Of a DNA stretch of 64,000 bases, positions 1 through 8,669 are shown piece by piece; position 1 is the first letter of the stretch, and the number at the start of each line of letters is the position of its first letter. The notes under the pieces are model-generated. The model did no database searches and was not told the origin of the DNA. It saw only the letters and a program-made list of their open reading frames with translations. Origin of the DNA: Mycetocola zhadangensis (GTDB lineage: Bacteria > Actinomycetota > Actinomycetes > Actinomycetales > Microbacteriaceae); contig NZ_RCWJ01000002.1 in NCBI RefSeq assembly GCF_003668565.1, forward strand, positions 620,001 through 684,000, given 5' to 3'. A program made the translations under genes and the position numbers.

Positions 1-1030
1 TCCGGTAGAGGCTCAAGCGCACCAGCCCTGGCACCTCACGAGGTTTCCCAATGACCTCGAGGGTCGTCGGCAGGCCGGAGGCCGTGGAGTCTGCGATCAG
101 AGCGTCGAGGGAGTCGAGGCCGAGCGTCGATGCGCTCGTTGAGGCGGAATCGTCGTCATGCTCCGTCTCCCTGAGGGTGTGCAGCAGCTTCTGCAGTTCG
201 TCGATGGCTGTGCGTGCTCCGATTTCGACGTTCGCCAGTGCGTCCCGAGCCATCGCGGGGTTCGAGTCGAGCACGGTTCGGGCGGCGCCCGCCTGCACGC
301 CCATCACCGACACGTGGTGGGCGACGACGTCGTGCAGTTCTCGGGCTATGCGCACCCGCTCGAGCGCGACGGCCTGCTGTTCGGTGCGCTCCCGCTCGTA
401 TTCGAGCTCCGCCGTGCGGTACTCCAGCAGCGCCTTCTGCCGTGCCGAGCTGTATGACCGGTCGCCGAAGTAGTACGCGCCACCAAAGTAGAGCAGGTTT
501 GTGAGGATCTGGATCATCAGGTAGGCCACGAGTGGCGAGAACGCGCCCACCCGTGAGAGCCCCTCGAGCGCGTCAGGGTCTGTGGTCTGCCGGAACATGG
601 CGATCACCAGCCACCCGAGCATCGCGGCGATGATGACGGCCCGCACGAGCAGGGCGGTGCGCCGGTTGTCCACCCAGGCACCAACGGCGTACAACGCCAT
701 GAACAGGGTGATGTTGCACATCAGCAGCTCAGGCACGTGCAGTTCACCGCCACAGATGAACGCGATCGACACGACGATGGCCACCGTGTTGGGGAACCGG
801 CGGCGAAGCGCGAGCGGCAGGGTGATGAGTACGGCCCAGATCAGACTGAGCCACATCGGCGCCGGGTCATCGTAGAGACCGGCCACCTGGTAGAGCATGA
901 GGCTGAACAGGGTGCCGATGAAGAGCACCACAGCGAGAATGACGTCGGCGCGCAACTGCCGTGGCGTGACCGTCGGCCGACGCCAGGCGGGGTCGTTCGG
1001 GTCGAGAGCGGGCACGAAGGTGGAAGTCAC
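1..1030 (-). CDS. Sensor histidine kinase, NarL/DesK type (C-terminus outside window)
   Basis: Reverse-strand frame from a GTG at 1028-1030 that stays open to the window edge, so about 343 residues are visible and the ATPase domain is missing. The first 140 or so residues hold several hydrophobic segments, fitting a membrane sensor. They are followed by a short helical linker and the HisKA_3 phosphoacceptor motif RELHDVVAHHVSVM near nt 310-345, with His as the predicted autophosphorylation site. Such kinases phosphorylate a LuxR-type response regulator, which should lie just to the left of the window. The signal sensed cannot be deduced. It reads away from the SDR gene, which ends 64 nt upstream of this start. 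Confidence 0.85.
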   Translation of the reverse strand, partial: MTSTFVPALDPNDPAWRRPTVTPRQLRADVILAVVLFIGTLFSLMLYQVAGLYDDPAPMWLSLIWAVLITLPLALRRRFPNTVAIVVSIAFICGGELHVPELLMCNITLFMALYAVGAWVDNRRTALLVRAVIIAAMLGWLVIAMFRQTTDPDALEGLSRVGAFSPLVAYLMIQILTNLLYFGGAYYFGDRSYSSARQKALLEYRTAELEYERERTEQQAVALERVRIARELHDVVAHHVSVMGVQAGAARTVLDSNPAMARDALANVEIGARTAIDELQKLLHTLRETEHDDDSASTSASTLGLDSLDALIADSTASGLPTTLEVIGKPREVPGLVRLSLYR

Positions 1031-1093
1031 GGTTCCACGCTAGCGACCGGGAGTTGCTGCGGCATCCGTCGTGCGACGGAGTTCGGGGCGCAC

Positions 1094-1759
1094 CTAGGAC
1101 ATGTCCTGTGTGAGCACACGACGGAAGAAGGGGGCGGATGCCACGTCCGTGTCCCACAGACGCGTCACCTCGGTCGCCAGTTGCGATTCGAGGCCGTCGA
1201 GCGCACGGACGACGAAGACAGTGACGGATGCTGTCGGTGCGGACTTCTCGAATCCGTTCGCTATCGCACGCACCCAGGTTTCGGCTGCGGCCTTCGCGGC
1301 GGCGTAGTTCGCGCCGCCCGGCATCGGGTGGCCGAGGGTGGTGGTCGAGACGATGGCGAGCCGACCCGCGTGCGATTCGCGCAGGTCGTCGACGAACACC
1401 CGCGTGGTGTTACGGAGGGTGGTGACGATGCGGGAATGCAGGAACTCCCAGTCGTCATCGCTCTGGCCGGAGAGCCCACCGCCGCCGCGCCACCCGCCGA
1501 CGAGGTGGATGAGCCCGTCGACCGAACCGATCTCAGTGTGGATGCGTTCGCCCAACGCGACCACGTCGTCGAAGCTGGCCAGGTCATAAACCTGGCTTAT
1601 GGCATCCGGTACCTGCTCGGTCAACCGGGCCAGGCGCTCCTCATTGGAACCGACAGCGATCACCCGTGCGCCAGCCGCGGCCAGCTCACGGCAGACAGCA
1701 ACGCCTGCGGTGCTTGTGGCGCCGGCAACGAGCACGAGTTTTCCGGCAAGTGCGATCAT
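1094..1759 (-). CDS. SDR family NAD(P)-dependent oxidoreductase
   Basis: A 221-residue short-chain dehydrogenase, a little below the usual 240-260. The N-terminal cofactor loop is AGATSTAGVAV (residues 12-22), a variant of TGxxxGxG with Ser/Ala in place of two glycines. The catalytic YxxxK is present as YAAAK in the last third, preceded by a Ser-rich strand (VSTTTLGHP). Substrate is not predictable. The protein ends soon after the catalytic helix, so the C-terminal substrate lid is short. Start ATG at 1757-1759 has only a close GGAG upstream. It lies upstream of, and in the same direction as, the sensor kinase, and is divergent from the phosphoesterase gene. Confidence 0.85.
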   Translation of the reverse strand: MIALAGKLVLVAGATSTAGVAVCRELAAAGARVIAVGSNEERLARLTEQVPDAISQVYDLASFDDVVALGERIHTEIGSVDGLIHLVGGWRGGGGLSGQSDDDWEFLHSRIVTTLRNTTRVFVDDLRESHAGRLAIVSTTTLGHPMPGGANYAAAKAAAETWVRAIANGFEKSAPTASVTVFVVRALDGLESQLATEVTRLWDTDVASAPFFRRVLTQDMS

Positions 1760-1789
1760 GGCTCCATTCTGGCCGCGTGAGGCGGTGCC

Positions 1790-3523
1790 GTGCCAGAATC
1801 AACCATGGAATCGCGGGAACGTGAGCCAGAACCGTCGTCGGGCGCATCGCGTCGCGACTTTTTCCGGGCGTCCGGCATCGCGGTTTCGGGGCTCGCGGTC
1901 GGCGGCCTCGCCGGTGCGGCCGTCGCGGCGAACGTCGGGACCGACCTGGGCTACACGCCGGTGCCCGCTCGGTCCGAACCCGGGTTCGATCACCTCGTCG
2001 TTGTGATGTTCGAGAACCGTTCGTTCGACAACCTGCTCGGGCGACTGTACGAGAACACCGATCCGCCGCGCGGCCAGTCGTTTCAGGGGGTCACGGATGG
2101 CGACTACAGCAACACGGCGCCAGACGGCACTGTCGTGGCCACCCACGTGTACGACGGGCCCACCGACACGGTGATGTCGCAGCCGGACCCCGACCCTGGT
2201 GAGACCTACCCGCACGTGAACACGCAGTTGTTCAACCTTGTCGACCCGCCCGGCAACGCCCACCTGACCGAGGGCGGCGCGGCGTCACCGTTCAACGCTC
2301 CGCCGAAAGGGGCCACCCCGACCATGTCGGGGTTCGTGACCGACTACATCATCAACTATCGACACGAACAGGGGAAAGAACCGACCGAGGTCGAGTACGC
2401 GGCCGCGATGGGCGGATTCTCGCCGGAGATGCTTCCGGTGATGAGCACCCTGGCCCGCAACTTCGCGGTGTACGACGCCTGGCACTGCGCAGTGCCGTCA
2501 CAGACGTTCTGTAACCGATCGTTCTTCCACGCCGGCACCTCGCACGGGTTCGTCACCAATGTCGAGAACGGCGGAATTCGCAAGTGGCTCGACCCGAGGT
2601 TCACAACCACCCTGTTCAACCAGCTCGAGGCCGCCGGGGTTTCCTGGCGGGTGTACTACGACGACGACCAGCTGATCTCGCTGACCGGACTCATCCATGC
2701 CGCGGCGACCGAGAAGTATTGGATGTCCAACTTCCGCGGTATGAAGCAATTTCATCAGGACGTTGCAAACGGCACCCTGCCGGCATACTCGTTCATCGAA
2801 CCGCGGATGATCTTCAACCACAACGACATGCATCCGCCAGTGGGTCGGCTGCGCGAGAGCGAGGTGGACGGTGAACCGGTCATCGACGGTGCGCTCTCCG
2901 ATGTGCGGGCCGGGGAGGTGCTGCTCTCGGAGATCTATACCTCGATCAAGAACTCGGCGTCCGGATCCGGTTCGAACGCCATGAACACGACCCTCCTGGT
3001 CACCTTCGACGAGCACGGTGGAACCTTCGACCATGTGCCGCCCCCGCCGGCGACCCCGCCGGACAAGGATCAGAAACCCGGCGAAATGGGCTTCACCTTC
3101 GACCGACTCGGCTGCCGGGTTCCGGCCCTGGTGATCTCCGCCTACACGCCGTCCGGCACGATCATTTCCGAAGAAATGCACCACGGAGCCGTTGCGAGCA
3201 CCCTGAGCGCACTGCATGGCCTGAAACCGCTGAGCAGGCGGAACGACACAGCATCCCCCATCACCAACGCGCTCACCCTGACCCAACCGCGGCAGCCGGC
3301 GCTGTGGCCTGACACTCATCCGGCGTACGTGCCACCGAACTCGGAGTCACAGGGGAAGGTTCACGAAACCGACGCGCACCACCCGCTGACGCCGCCCGCC
3401 AAAGGGGTGCTCGGGCTGTTGCTCGCCAAGTATGAGCCCAACCGGCCCGTCCCCGAGACGTACGGCGACGCCTACGACGTTCTCGTTCAACACGGCAGGG
3501 GGCTGTTCGGGCTCTCCGATTGA
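1790..3523 (+). CDS. Tat-exported phospholipase C-like phosphoesterase
   Basis: A 577-residue protein of the phosphoesterase family that includes bacterial phospholipase C and acid phosphatase AcpA. Residues 15-48 form a twin-arginine signal (SRRDFF followed by a hydrophobic Ala/Gly stretch), so the enzyme is exported folded. Metal and nucleophile motifs of the alkaline phosphatase superfamily are visible: VVMFENRSFDNLLG early in the mature part and FDEHGGTFDHVPPP in the last third. The family hydrolyses phosphodiesters or phosphomonoesters, often phospholipids, and may serve phosphate scavenging; the actual substrate is unknown. GTG at 1790 has a GAGGCGG at 1779-1785; ATG at 1805 is an alternative start. 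Followed by a strong bidirectional terminator. Confidence 0.9.
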   Translation: MPESTMESREREPEPSSGASRRDFFRASGIAVSGLAVGGLAGAAVAANVGTDLGYTPVPARSEPGFDHLVVVMFENRSFDNLLGRLYENTDPPRGQSFQGVTDGDYSNTAPDGTVVATHVYDGPTDTVMSQPDPDPGETYPHVNTQLFNLVDPPGNAHLTEGGAASPFNAPPKGATPTMSGFVTDYIINYRHEQGKEPTEVEYAAAMGGFSPEMLPVMSTLARNFAVYDAWHCAVPSQTFCNRSFFHAGTSHGFVTNVENGGIRKWLDPRFTTTLFNQLEAAGVSWRVYYDDDQLISLTGLIHAAATEKYWMSNFRGMKQFHQDVANGTLPAYSFIEPRMIFNHNDMHPPVGRLRESEVDGEPVIDGALSDVRAGEVLLSEIYTSIKNSASGSGSNAMNTTLLVTFDEHGGTFDHVPPPPATPPDKDQKPGEMGFTFDRLGCRVPALVISAYTPSGTIISEEMHHGAVASTLSALHGLKPLSRRNDTASPITNALTLTQPRQPALWPDTHPAYVPPNSESQGKVHETDAHHPLTPPAKGVLGLLLAKYEPNRPVPETYGDAYDVLVQHGRGLFGLSD

Positions 3524-3550
3524 TCCGTAACCCGGTCGCGAACCGAGCTG

Positions 3551-3592
3551 TGTTTTCGAGAACGGATGCCGGAGCATCCGTTCTCGAAAACA
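3551..3592. terminator. Bidirectional hairpin terminator, perfect 19-bp stem
   Basis: Arms 3551-3569 and 3574-3592 are perfectly complementary around a CGGA loop. The outer end is T/A-rich (TGTTTT and AAAACA), giving a short U tract in both directions. It sits between the convergent phosphoesterase (ends 3523) and DUF6421 gene (ends 3598), so it can serve both. The stem contains the family word CGGATGC. Confidence 0.85.
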
Positions 3593-3597
3593 GCCTC

Positions 3598-5016
3598 CTA
3601 ATTGCCCGTGGTCCCGGTGATACCCGCCGTCGACTCGATCACGTCGCTCATCTTCTTTGAGAGTGCCTCGTAAAACATGCTGAGCGGGAACTCGTCGTCT
3701 CTCACCAGGTCGGTGTAACCCTTCGGAGCACCGGTCAGGACGTCGTCGGGCAGGCCGCGCGCCCACGCCGAGGCGGGGTGCGGTTCGAGCGTGCTCGACA
3801 CGAGGTCGTACGCGGCGAGCCAGTGCGCGACCTTCGGCCGGTCGATCGAGCGCCAGTAGAGCTCGTCGATCGCATTGCCGAGCGCGACCACAACGTCGGG
3901 CACGTCAGCCCAGTCGATGGTGAGCGCTGTGTCTGTCCAGTGAAGCACGTGGTGCTGGTGCAGCCACGCGAACAGCAGCTGGCCGCCGAGCCCGTCGTAG
4001 TTGCGCACCCTGCTGCCGGTGAGCGCGAACCGGAAGATTCGGTCGAAGATCACGGCGTACTGCACGAGTTTCGCGTGGGCGAGGATCTCGGTCTCCGCTT
4101 CGGTGAGCTCGGCCGGGCTCTGCGCAGACAGGGTTCGTTCGAGCTTCACCGATTCACGGAACGCCGTCAGGTCGCAGCGCAACTCCTCGAGCGAGTAGAG
4201 GAAGAACGGCATTCGCTGTTTGATCATGAACGGGTCGAACGGAAGGTCGCCGCGCATGTGCGTGCGGTCGTGGATGAGGTCCCACATCACGAAGGTCTCC
4301 TCGGCGAGCTCCTGGCTCTCGAGCAGCGCCTGCGCGTCGGCAGGCAACTCAAGCTTCGTGATGTCGGCGGCCGCTTTCACGACCCGCCGGAACCTCGCGG
4401 CCTCACGGTCGGCGAAGATCGCACCCCAGGTGAAGGTCGGGATCGCGCGCATCGCGACGGTCTCCGGAAACAACACAGCGGAGTTGGTGTCGTACCCCGG
4501 CGTAAAGTCGAGAAACCGGATTGGAACAAACAGCTTGTTTGAGTACTCCCCGGCCTCGAGCTCGGCGACGAAGACCGGCCAGACCACTTCAACGAGCACA
4601 GCCTCAACGAGCCGGTCGGTCGACCCGTTCTGCGTGTACATCGGAAACATCACCAGGTGCTTGCGCCCGTCGATGCGGTGCTGCTGCGGCTGGAACGCTC
4701 GAAGCGAGTCGTAGAAGTCGGGCACCCCAAAGTCCTCGGCCGCCCAGCGTTCGAAGTCGATCACAACGGCGTCGAGATACTCGGCGTCCCAGGGAAACAG
4801 CGGAGCCAGCTCACGAACCGCACCGACGATCGTCGTGACGAGTTCGTGTGCTGCACCATGGGCATCCGCTTCGGGAATTGATCCGTCCTTGACTTGAAGC
4901 GGGCGGATGCTCACAGCGGCGTCCTTGAGACGAAGCCAGGCCGGGTGCATGGCCAGGTCGCGGTCTTCAACGACCTCGGGCTCGCCAACGATCACTTGTG
5001 CGTGAATTTCAGACAT
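3598..5016 (-). CDS. DUF6421 family protein
   Basis: A 472-residue soluble protein I recognise as the actinobacterial DUF6421 family; its function is unknown. Conserved-looking blocks include FQPQQHR, MFPMYTQNGS, FTPGYDTNSAVLFPETV, DLIHDRTHMRGDLPFDPFMIKQRMPFFLY and SRVRNYDGLGGQLLFAWLHQH. The HDRTH and HQHHVLHW blocks are rich in His and Asp and could bind a metal, but that is only inference. No signal peptide or membrane segment is seen. Start ATG is well supported by GGGAGGG eight bases upstream. Length is typical of the family as far as I remember it. It stands alone, with a shared terminator downstream. Confidence 0.85.
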   Translation of the reverse strand: MSEIHAQVIVGEPEVVEDRDLAMHPAWLRLKDAAVSIRPLQVKDGSIPEADAHGAAHELVTTIVGAVRELAPLFPWDAEYLDAVVIDFERWAAEDFGVPDFYDSLRAFQPQQHRIDGRKHLVMFPMYTQNGSTDRLVEAVLVEVVWPVFVAELEAGEYSNKLFVPIRFLDFTPGYDTNSAVLFPETVAMRAIPTFTWGAIFADREAARFRRVVKAAADITKLELPADAQALLESQELAEETFVMWDLIHDRTHMRGDLPFDPFMIKQRMPFFLYSLEELRCDLTAFRESVKLERTLSAQSPAELTEAETEILAHAKLVQYAVIFDRIFRFALTGSRVRNYDGLGGQLLFAWLHQHHVLHWTDTALTIDWADVPDVVVALGNAIDELYWRSIDRPKVAHWLAAYDLVSSTLEPHPASAWARGLPDDVLTGAPKGYTDLVRDDEFPLSMFYEALSKKMSDVIESTAGITGTTGN

Positions 5017-5226
5017 AACAACCCTCCCGGCGTCGTTGCAAACGGTGTGTCTCGAGCGTATCCGGCGCAGTGGGAGCGTTTCTTTGCCTCCTGCGAGCGT
5101 TGGCTGCGGGAAATCACACCGGCGCGCAGGTTAACTGCGTGCGCTGGGTAAGCCACGGAACAGGCGGCGCTCAAGGTCTCCGCATTCGGGCGTGGGCGGC
5201 ACACGATTTCGAGGCAGAACGGATGC

Positions 5227-5263
5227 CACGGCAACTGCCGTGAGCGCCCGAGTGTTCACTCGG
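5227..5263 (-). terminator. Two small hairpins downstream of the amino acid dehydrogenase
   Basis: The 5017-5281 gap holds no convincing gene. Downstream of the dehydrogenase stop are two 7-bp hairpins with 2-nt central gaps, 5227-5242 and 5248-5263, which may end its transcript. Neither has a good U tract, so the call is weak. Confidence 0.3.
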
Positions 5264-5281
5264 CTCGACCTCACGCCCGAT

Positions 5282-6448
5282 CTATGCCGGCTGCAGAAAC
5301 TGACCCGTCGTCGCCGCTACGCCCCGAGCGGCGCGAACGTGGTGCGCGGCCTCGGTCGATGTTGCTGGAGCCTGGGCCGCGTCGAGCCGGTCGATCGCGA
5401 GTTTCTCCGCGGCGGCCAGCGTTGTGACTGACCGTGCGGCGGCATCACGGAACACAGCCTTGAGCGTGTGGCCGATGTCGTCGACGCGACCGAGGATTGC
5501 GGCCCGGTCCGCACCCGGCTTCGACGCCATGTCGAGGTAGATCACACCTCCGGCGTTCGCAATGAAGTCCGGCGCCCAGAGGATCCCGCGCTCGGCGAGG
5601 AGTTCAGCCCCGTCAGCATCGGCGAACTGATTGTTCGCTGCACCGACGACGGCCGCGCACCGCAACTGCGCGATGACGTCGTGCGTCAAAGCACCGCCGA
5701 CGCCACACGGTACGAACACGTCCGTCTCGAAAAGGTGCTCGTCGCCTGGGGCGATCCAGCTGGCATGAATCTCCTCAGCGAACGCACGTCTCGCCGGATT
5801 CACGTCGGTGACGATGAGTGACATGCCTTCCTCGCTCAACCGCCGTGCGAGCCGTGATCCCACCTGGCCGAGCCCCGAGATGGTCGCCCGTCGACCGGAA
5901 AGCAACGGGCTCCCTGTGACCGTTTCGAGTGTGGCAACAATGCTCGAGAACACGCCCTGCGCCGTGGCGTCGCTTGGCTCGCCGACTCCGCCCCTGTCGG
6001 CGGGCAGCCCGCAGACATGAGCGGTTCGTTCGGCCACGACTGCCATGTCCGCGGCACTTGTGCCGACGTCCTCCGCCGTCTGGTAGCTGCCGCCCAGGCT
6101 CTCGACGGCATCGCCGAGGTCGAGCATGGCGAGGCGTTTGCGCTCAGCGTCGAGCGTTGTGCCGTTGGGGATGAACACGACCGACTTGCCGCCGCCACGG
6201 GCAAGCCCCGCCGCCGCATTCTTGAGGGTCATCCCGGCCGAAAGTCGAAGCGAATCGTCGACGGCGTCGAGCCAGGAGTCGTAGTGCCAGACCCGGGCGC
6301 CGCCGAGGGCTGAGCCGAGCCGGGTGGAGTGGACCGCGACGCTGATTGTGAGCCCGGATCGATTGCCGCGGGTGATCAGCACGGTTTCGTGGTCGAGGGA
6401 GGGGGAGTGCAGGGCGTCGAGAGACGCACCGGATGAAAAAGACGTCAT
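5282..6448 (-). CDS. Glu/Leu/Phe/Val dehydrogenase
   Basis: A 388-residue NAD-dependent amino acid dehydrogenase of the leucine/valine dehydrogenase subgroup, catalysing reversible oxidative deamination of branched-chain or aromatic amino acids. The substrate and catalytic lysines are in GMTLKNAAAGLARGGGKSV, and the Rossmann dinucleotide loop is GLGQVGSRLARRL. The subgroup's ADVFVPCGVGG-like strand (TDVFVPCGVGG) and the NNQF segment are present. The start used is the ATG at 6446-6448 with AAGGAG nine bases upstream; a longer frame to 6526 lacks family similarity. It is a single gene downstream of, but separated by 140 nt from, the sulfonate-type permease gene. Confidence 0.9.
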   Translation of the reverse strand: MTSFSSGASLDALHSPSLDHETVLITRGNRSGLTISVAVHSTRLGSALGGARVWHYDSWLDAVDDSLRLSAGMTLKNAAAGLARGGGKSVVFIPNGTTLDAERKRLAMLDLGDAVESLGGSYQTAEDVGTSAADMAVVAERTAHVCGLPADRGGVGEPSDATAQGVFSSIVATLETVTGSPLLSGRRATISGLGQVGSRLARRLSEEGMSLIVTDVNPARRAFAEEIHASWIAPGDEHLFETDVFVPCGVGGALTHDVIAQLRCAAVVGAANNQFADADGAELLAERGILWAPDFIANAGGVIYLDMASKPGADRAAILGRVDDIGHTLKAVFRDAAARSVTTLAAAEKLAIDRLDAAQAPATSTEAAHHVRAARGVAATTGQFLQPA

Positions 6449-6588
6449 TGTCAGATCTCCTTGTGGGTGATGTGGGTGTCCCGGGTCGGGGCGGCGATTC
6501 GGTGCGCGGGTAGCGCGGCAAATCACCTGGTTCCATCACACCAGCACAGGGACCCGGTGGCAAGGGGCATCAGACCCGCCGTCAGGGT

Positions 6589-7515
6589 TCAGCTCCAGCG
6601 TTTGTTCACCCAGCGCTCGAAGAGTCCGACGAGGGAGTCGGTCACCTTGCCGAGCACGGCAAGCAGGATGATCGCGAGGATGATGCGGTCGATCCGGCCG
6701 TTGTTTTGCGAGTCGATGAGCAGGAAGCCAAGTCCCATGGATGACGCGATCAACTCAGCGGCGACGAGGAAGAGCCATGATTGTGCCAGAGCGAGGCGCA
6801 GCCCGGACACCACAGACGGCAGAACGGCCGGCAGTTGCACGGTGGAGAAGAGGCGGACCCCGTTGTAGCCGAACGCCCGCCCTGCCTCGACGAGCTGACG
6901 ATCGACATGGCGGAGCGCGGCAGACACCGTTGTGTAAACGGGAAAGAATGCACCGATCGCGATCAGCGTGATCTTCGATTCCTCGCCGATCTTGAGCCAC
7001 AGGATGAGCAGTGGAATCCACGCGAGTGACGGAACCGCACGAATCGCGCCGAGGGTGGGTGCGATCAGGATGTCGGCCAGTCGAGACAACCCCACAATCG
7101 CGCCGAGAATCAGTCCGAGCAAGGCTCCGATGGCGAAACCGATCAGTACACGCTGCGTCGAGATCGCCGCGTATTGACCGAGCAGTCCGCGCTGCAGCAG
7201 GTCAACCCCGGCGGTCCAGACCGATGCCGGCGACGGAAGCTGTGACGCGCTGACGAGACCGAGGGCGGTCACCGCCTGCCAGATCGCCAGCAACAGCAGC
7301 GGCAGCAGCGAACCACCGACGATCACGAACCAGGTGCGGCGGGTCAGCGGGACGCGCCCGCGCGCGGAATCCTCACGGCGAGCGGATGCCTCGGTGCGAG
7401 CGGCAACCGACGGTCGCGCTCGCACCGCGACAGGCTGCTCGCTCGATAACCCCGCTGACGAAGCGACGCCAGCGCGAACCTCGTCTGCCGTTGTCAGCTT
7501 GTCGGTGTGAGTCAT
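6589..7515 (-). CDS. ssuC: ABC transporter permease, sulfonate/taurine type
   Basis: A 308-residue inner-membrane permease of the SsuC/TauC family. A charged N-terminus of about 60 residues precedes the first membrane segment (WFVIVGGSLLPLLLLAIWQAV), followed by about five more. The cytoplasmic coupling loop is seen as EAGRAFGYNGVRLFSTVQLPAVLPSVVSGLRLALAQSW, the EAA motif that contacts the ATPase. It is the last gene of a leftward operon with the ATPase and lipoprotein genes, 65 nt after the lipoprotein. Family members import alkanesulfonates, taurine or nitrate; the exact solute is not set by sequence alone. GGCAGGAA supports the ATG. Confidence 0.82.
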   Translation of the reverse strand: MTHTDKLTTADEVRAGVASSAGLSSEQPVAVRARPSVAARTEASARREDSARGRVPLTRRTWFVIVGGSLLPLLLLAIWQAVTALGLVSASQLPSPASVWTAGVDLLQRGLLGQYAAISTQRVLIGFAIGALLGLILGAIVGLSRLADILIAPTLGAIRAVPSLAWIPLLILWLKIGEESKITLIAIGAFFPVYTTVSAALRHVDRQLVEAGRAFGYNGVRLFSTVQLPAVLPSVVSGLRLALAQSWLFLVAAELIASSMGLGFLLIDSQNNGRIDRIILAIILLAVLGKVTDSLVGLFERWVNKRWS

Positions 7516-7580
7516 GAAAATTCCTGCCTGGAAAACGAGAAGAAGTGGAGACGGATGCCACGCGCCTCCACTACGGACGA

Positions 7581-8624
7581 CTAACCGATCGCGTCGGGGT
7601 CGGCCTGGGTGATGAATTCGTCGTTGATGATGGTGTCGAGCGCTTCGTCGACGGCGTCCTGGCTTGCGACGTCGTTGGTTTCGACGAAGATTGGGCCGAC
7701 AATCCCAAGCACATCGGTCTGCGCGTCCCCGGGAACCGGGTCGACATCGAGGTTCGAACGTTCGGAGATCACGCGCGTTGCAACGGGAAGGTCGAGTCCG
7801 GCCACCGTCGCGAGGATCTGTGCAGCCTCTTCCTCATTCTCGGCTGCCCATGCTCGGGCGTGCTCATACGCGTTCACGACAGCCTGTGCCAGGTCCGGCT
7901 TCTCCTTCAGGAAGCTTTCGGTCGCGTTGAGGAAACCGTAGGTGTTGAAGTCGACGTTGCGGTAGATCAGCTTGGCGCCCGCCTCTTCGGCGTTGGCCAT
8001 GATCGGGTCCAGTCCGCTCCAGGCGTCGACCGAACCGTTCTGCAGCGCCGCCCAGCCGTCGGCGTGCTGCAGGTTCTCGATGGTGACGTCCTCGGGGGTG
8101 AGCCCAGCGTCTTCGAGCGTCTGCAGCAGGAAGAAGTAGGGGTCGGTGCCCTTGGTCGCGGCGATCTTCTTGCCCTTGAGCTCGGCGACGTCGGTGATCG
8201 TCGAGTTCGGTCCGACGACGAGTGCTGCCCACTCGGGCTGCGAATAGATGTCGATGACCTGGATCGGTGAACCGTTGGACCTGGCAAGGAGCGCGGCCGA
8301 CCCGGCTGTCGACCCGACGTCGATCGCATTGGCGCGAAGCGCCTCGTTGGCTTTGTTCGAGCCGGCGGACTGCACCCAGTTGACAGAGACGTCCTGGTCA
8401 GCGAGGGCGTCTTCGAGCCAGCCCTTCTCCTTGATGATCAGCGAGAGCGGGTTGTAGGTGGCGAAGTCGATGTTGAGGGTTCCGCCCTCCGTCACCGTTG
8501 TGCTGCCGTCGTCTTTAGCCGCGCTGGCGGCCTGGCCTTCGCCTGCCACGCAGCCGGTGAGGAGAAGCGCCGCTGTTGCGGCACCGGCGACAAGTGCCGC
8601 CAGGGAAAATCGTGAGCGAGCCAT
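7581..8624 (-). CDS. ssuA: ABC transporter substrate-binding lipoprotein, aliphatic sulfonate type
   Basis: A 347-residue secreted lipoprotein with signal peptide and lipobox LLTGC (Cys25). The mature part has the SsuA/NMT1-like fold: the YNPLSLIIKEKGWLE segment, the GSAALLARSNGSPIQVI hinge region and the KGKKIAATKGTDPYFFLLQTLE ligand lobe. It should deliver an alkanesulfonate or similar small anion to the neighbouring permease. AAAGGAA lies at good spacing before the ATG. It is the middle gene of the operon, 45 nt after the ATPase. No monooxygenase (SsuD-like) gene is next to it, so assignment to sulfonates rather than another oxyanion is by family only. Confidence 0.82.
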   Translation of the reverse strand: MARSRFSLAALVAGAATAALLLTGCVAGEGQAASAAKDDGSTTVTEGGTLNIDFATYNPLSLIIKEKGWLEDALADQDVSVNWVQSAGSNKANEALRANAIDVGSTAGSAALLARSNGSPIQVIDIYSQPEWAALVVGPNSTITDVAELKGKKIAATKGTDPYFFLLQTLEDAGLTPEDVTIENLQHADGWAALQNGSVDAWSGLDPIMANAEEAGAKLIYRNVDFNTYGFLNATESFLKEKPDLAQAVVNAYEHARAWAAENEEEAAQILATVAGLDLPVATRVISERSNLDVDPVPGDAQTDVLGIVGPIFVETNDVASQDAVDEALDTIINDEFITQADPDAIG

Positions 8625-8669
8625 GAGCTGTTCCTTTAGTTGGACGAAGTGGAGTGGAGCAGGTGGGGG

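Noticed and set aside
255-275. T-loop-like GGTTCGAGTCG stretch suggesting a tRNA
   Set aside because: It lies inside the sensor kinase coding region and no cloverleaf can be formed around it.
737-1780. Long rightward frame of 347 codons
   Set aside because: It is the complement of the SDR and kinase genes; His/Arg/Gly-rich composition without motifs.
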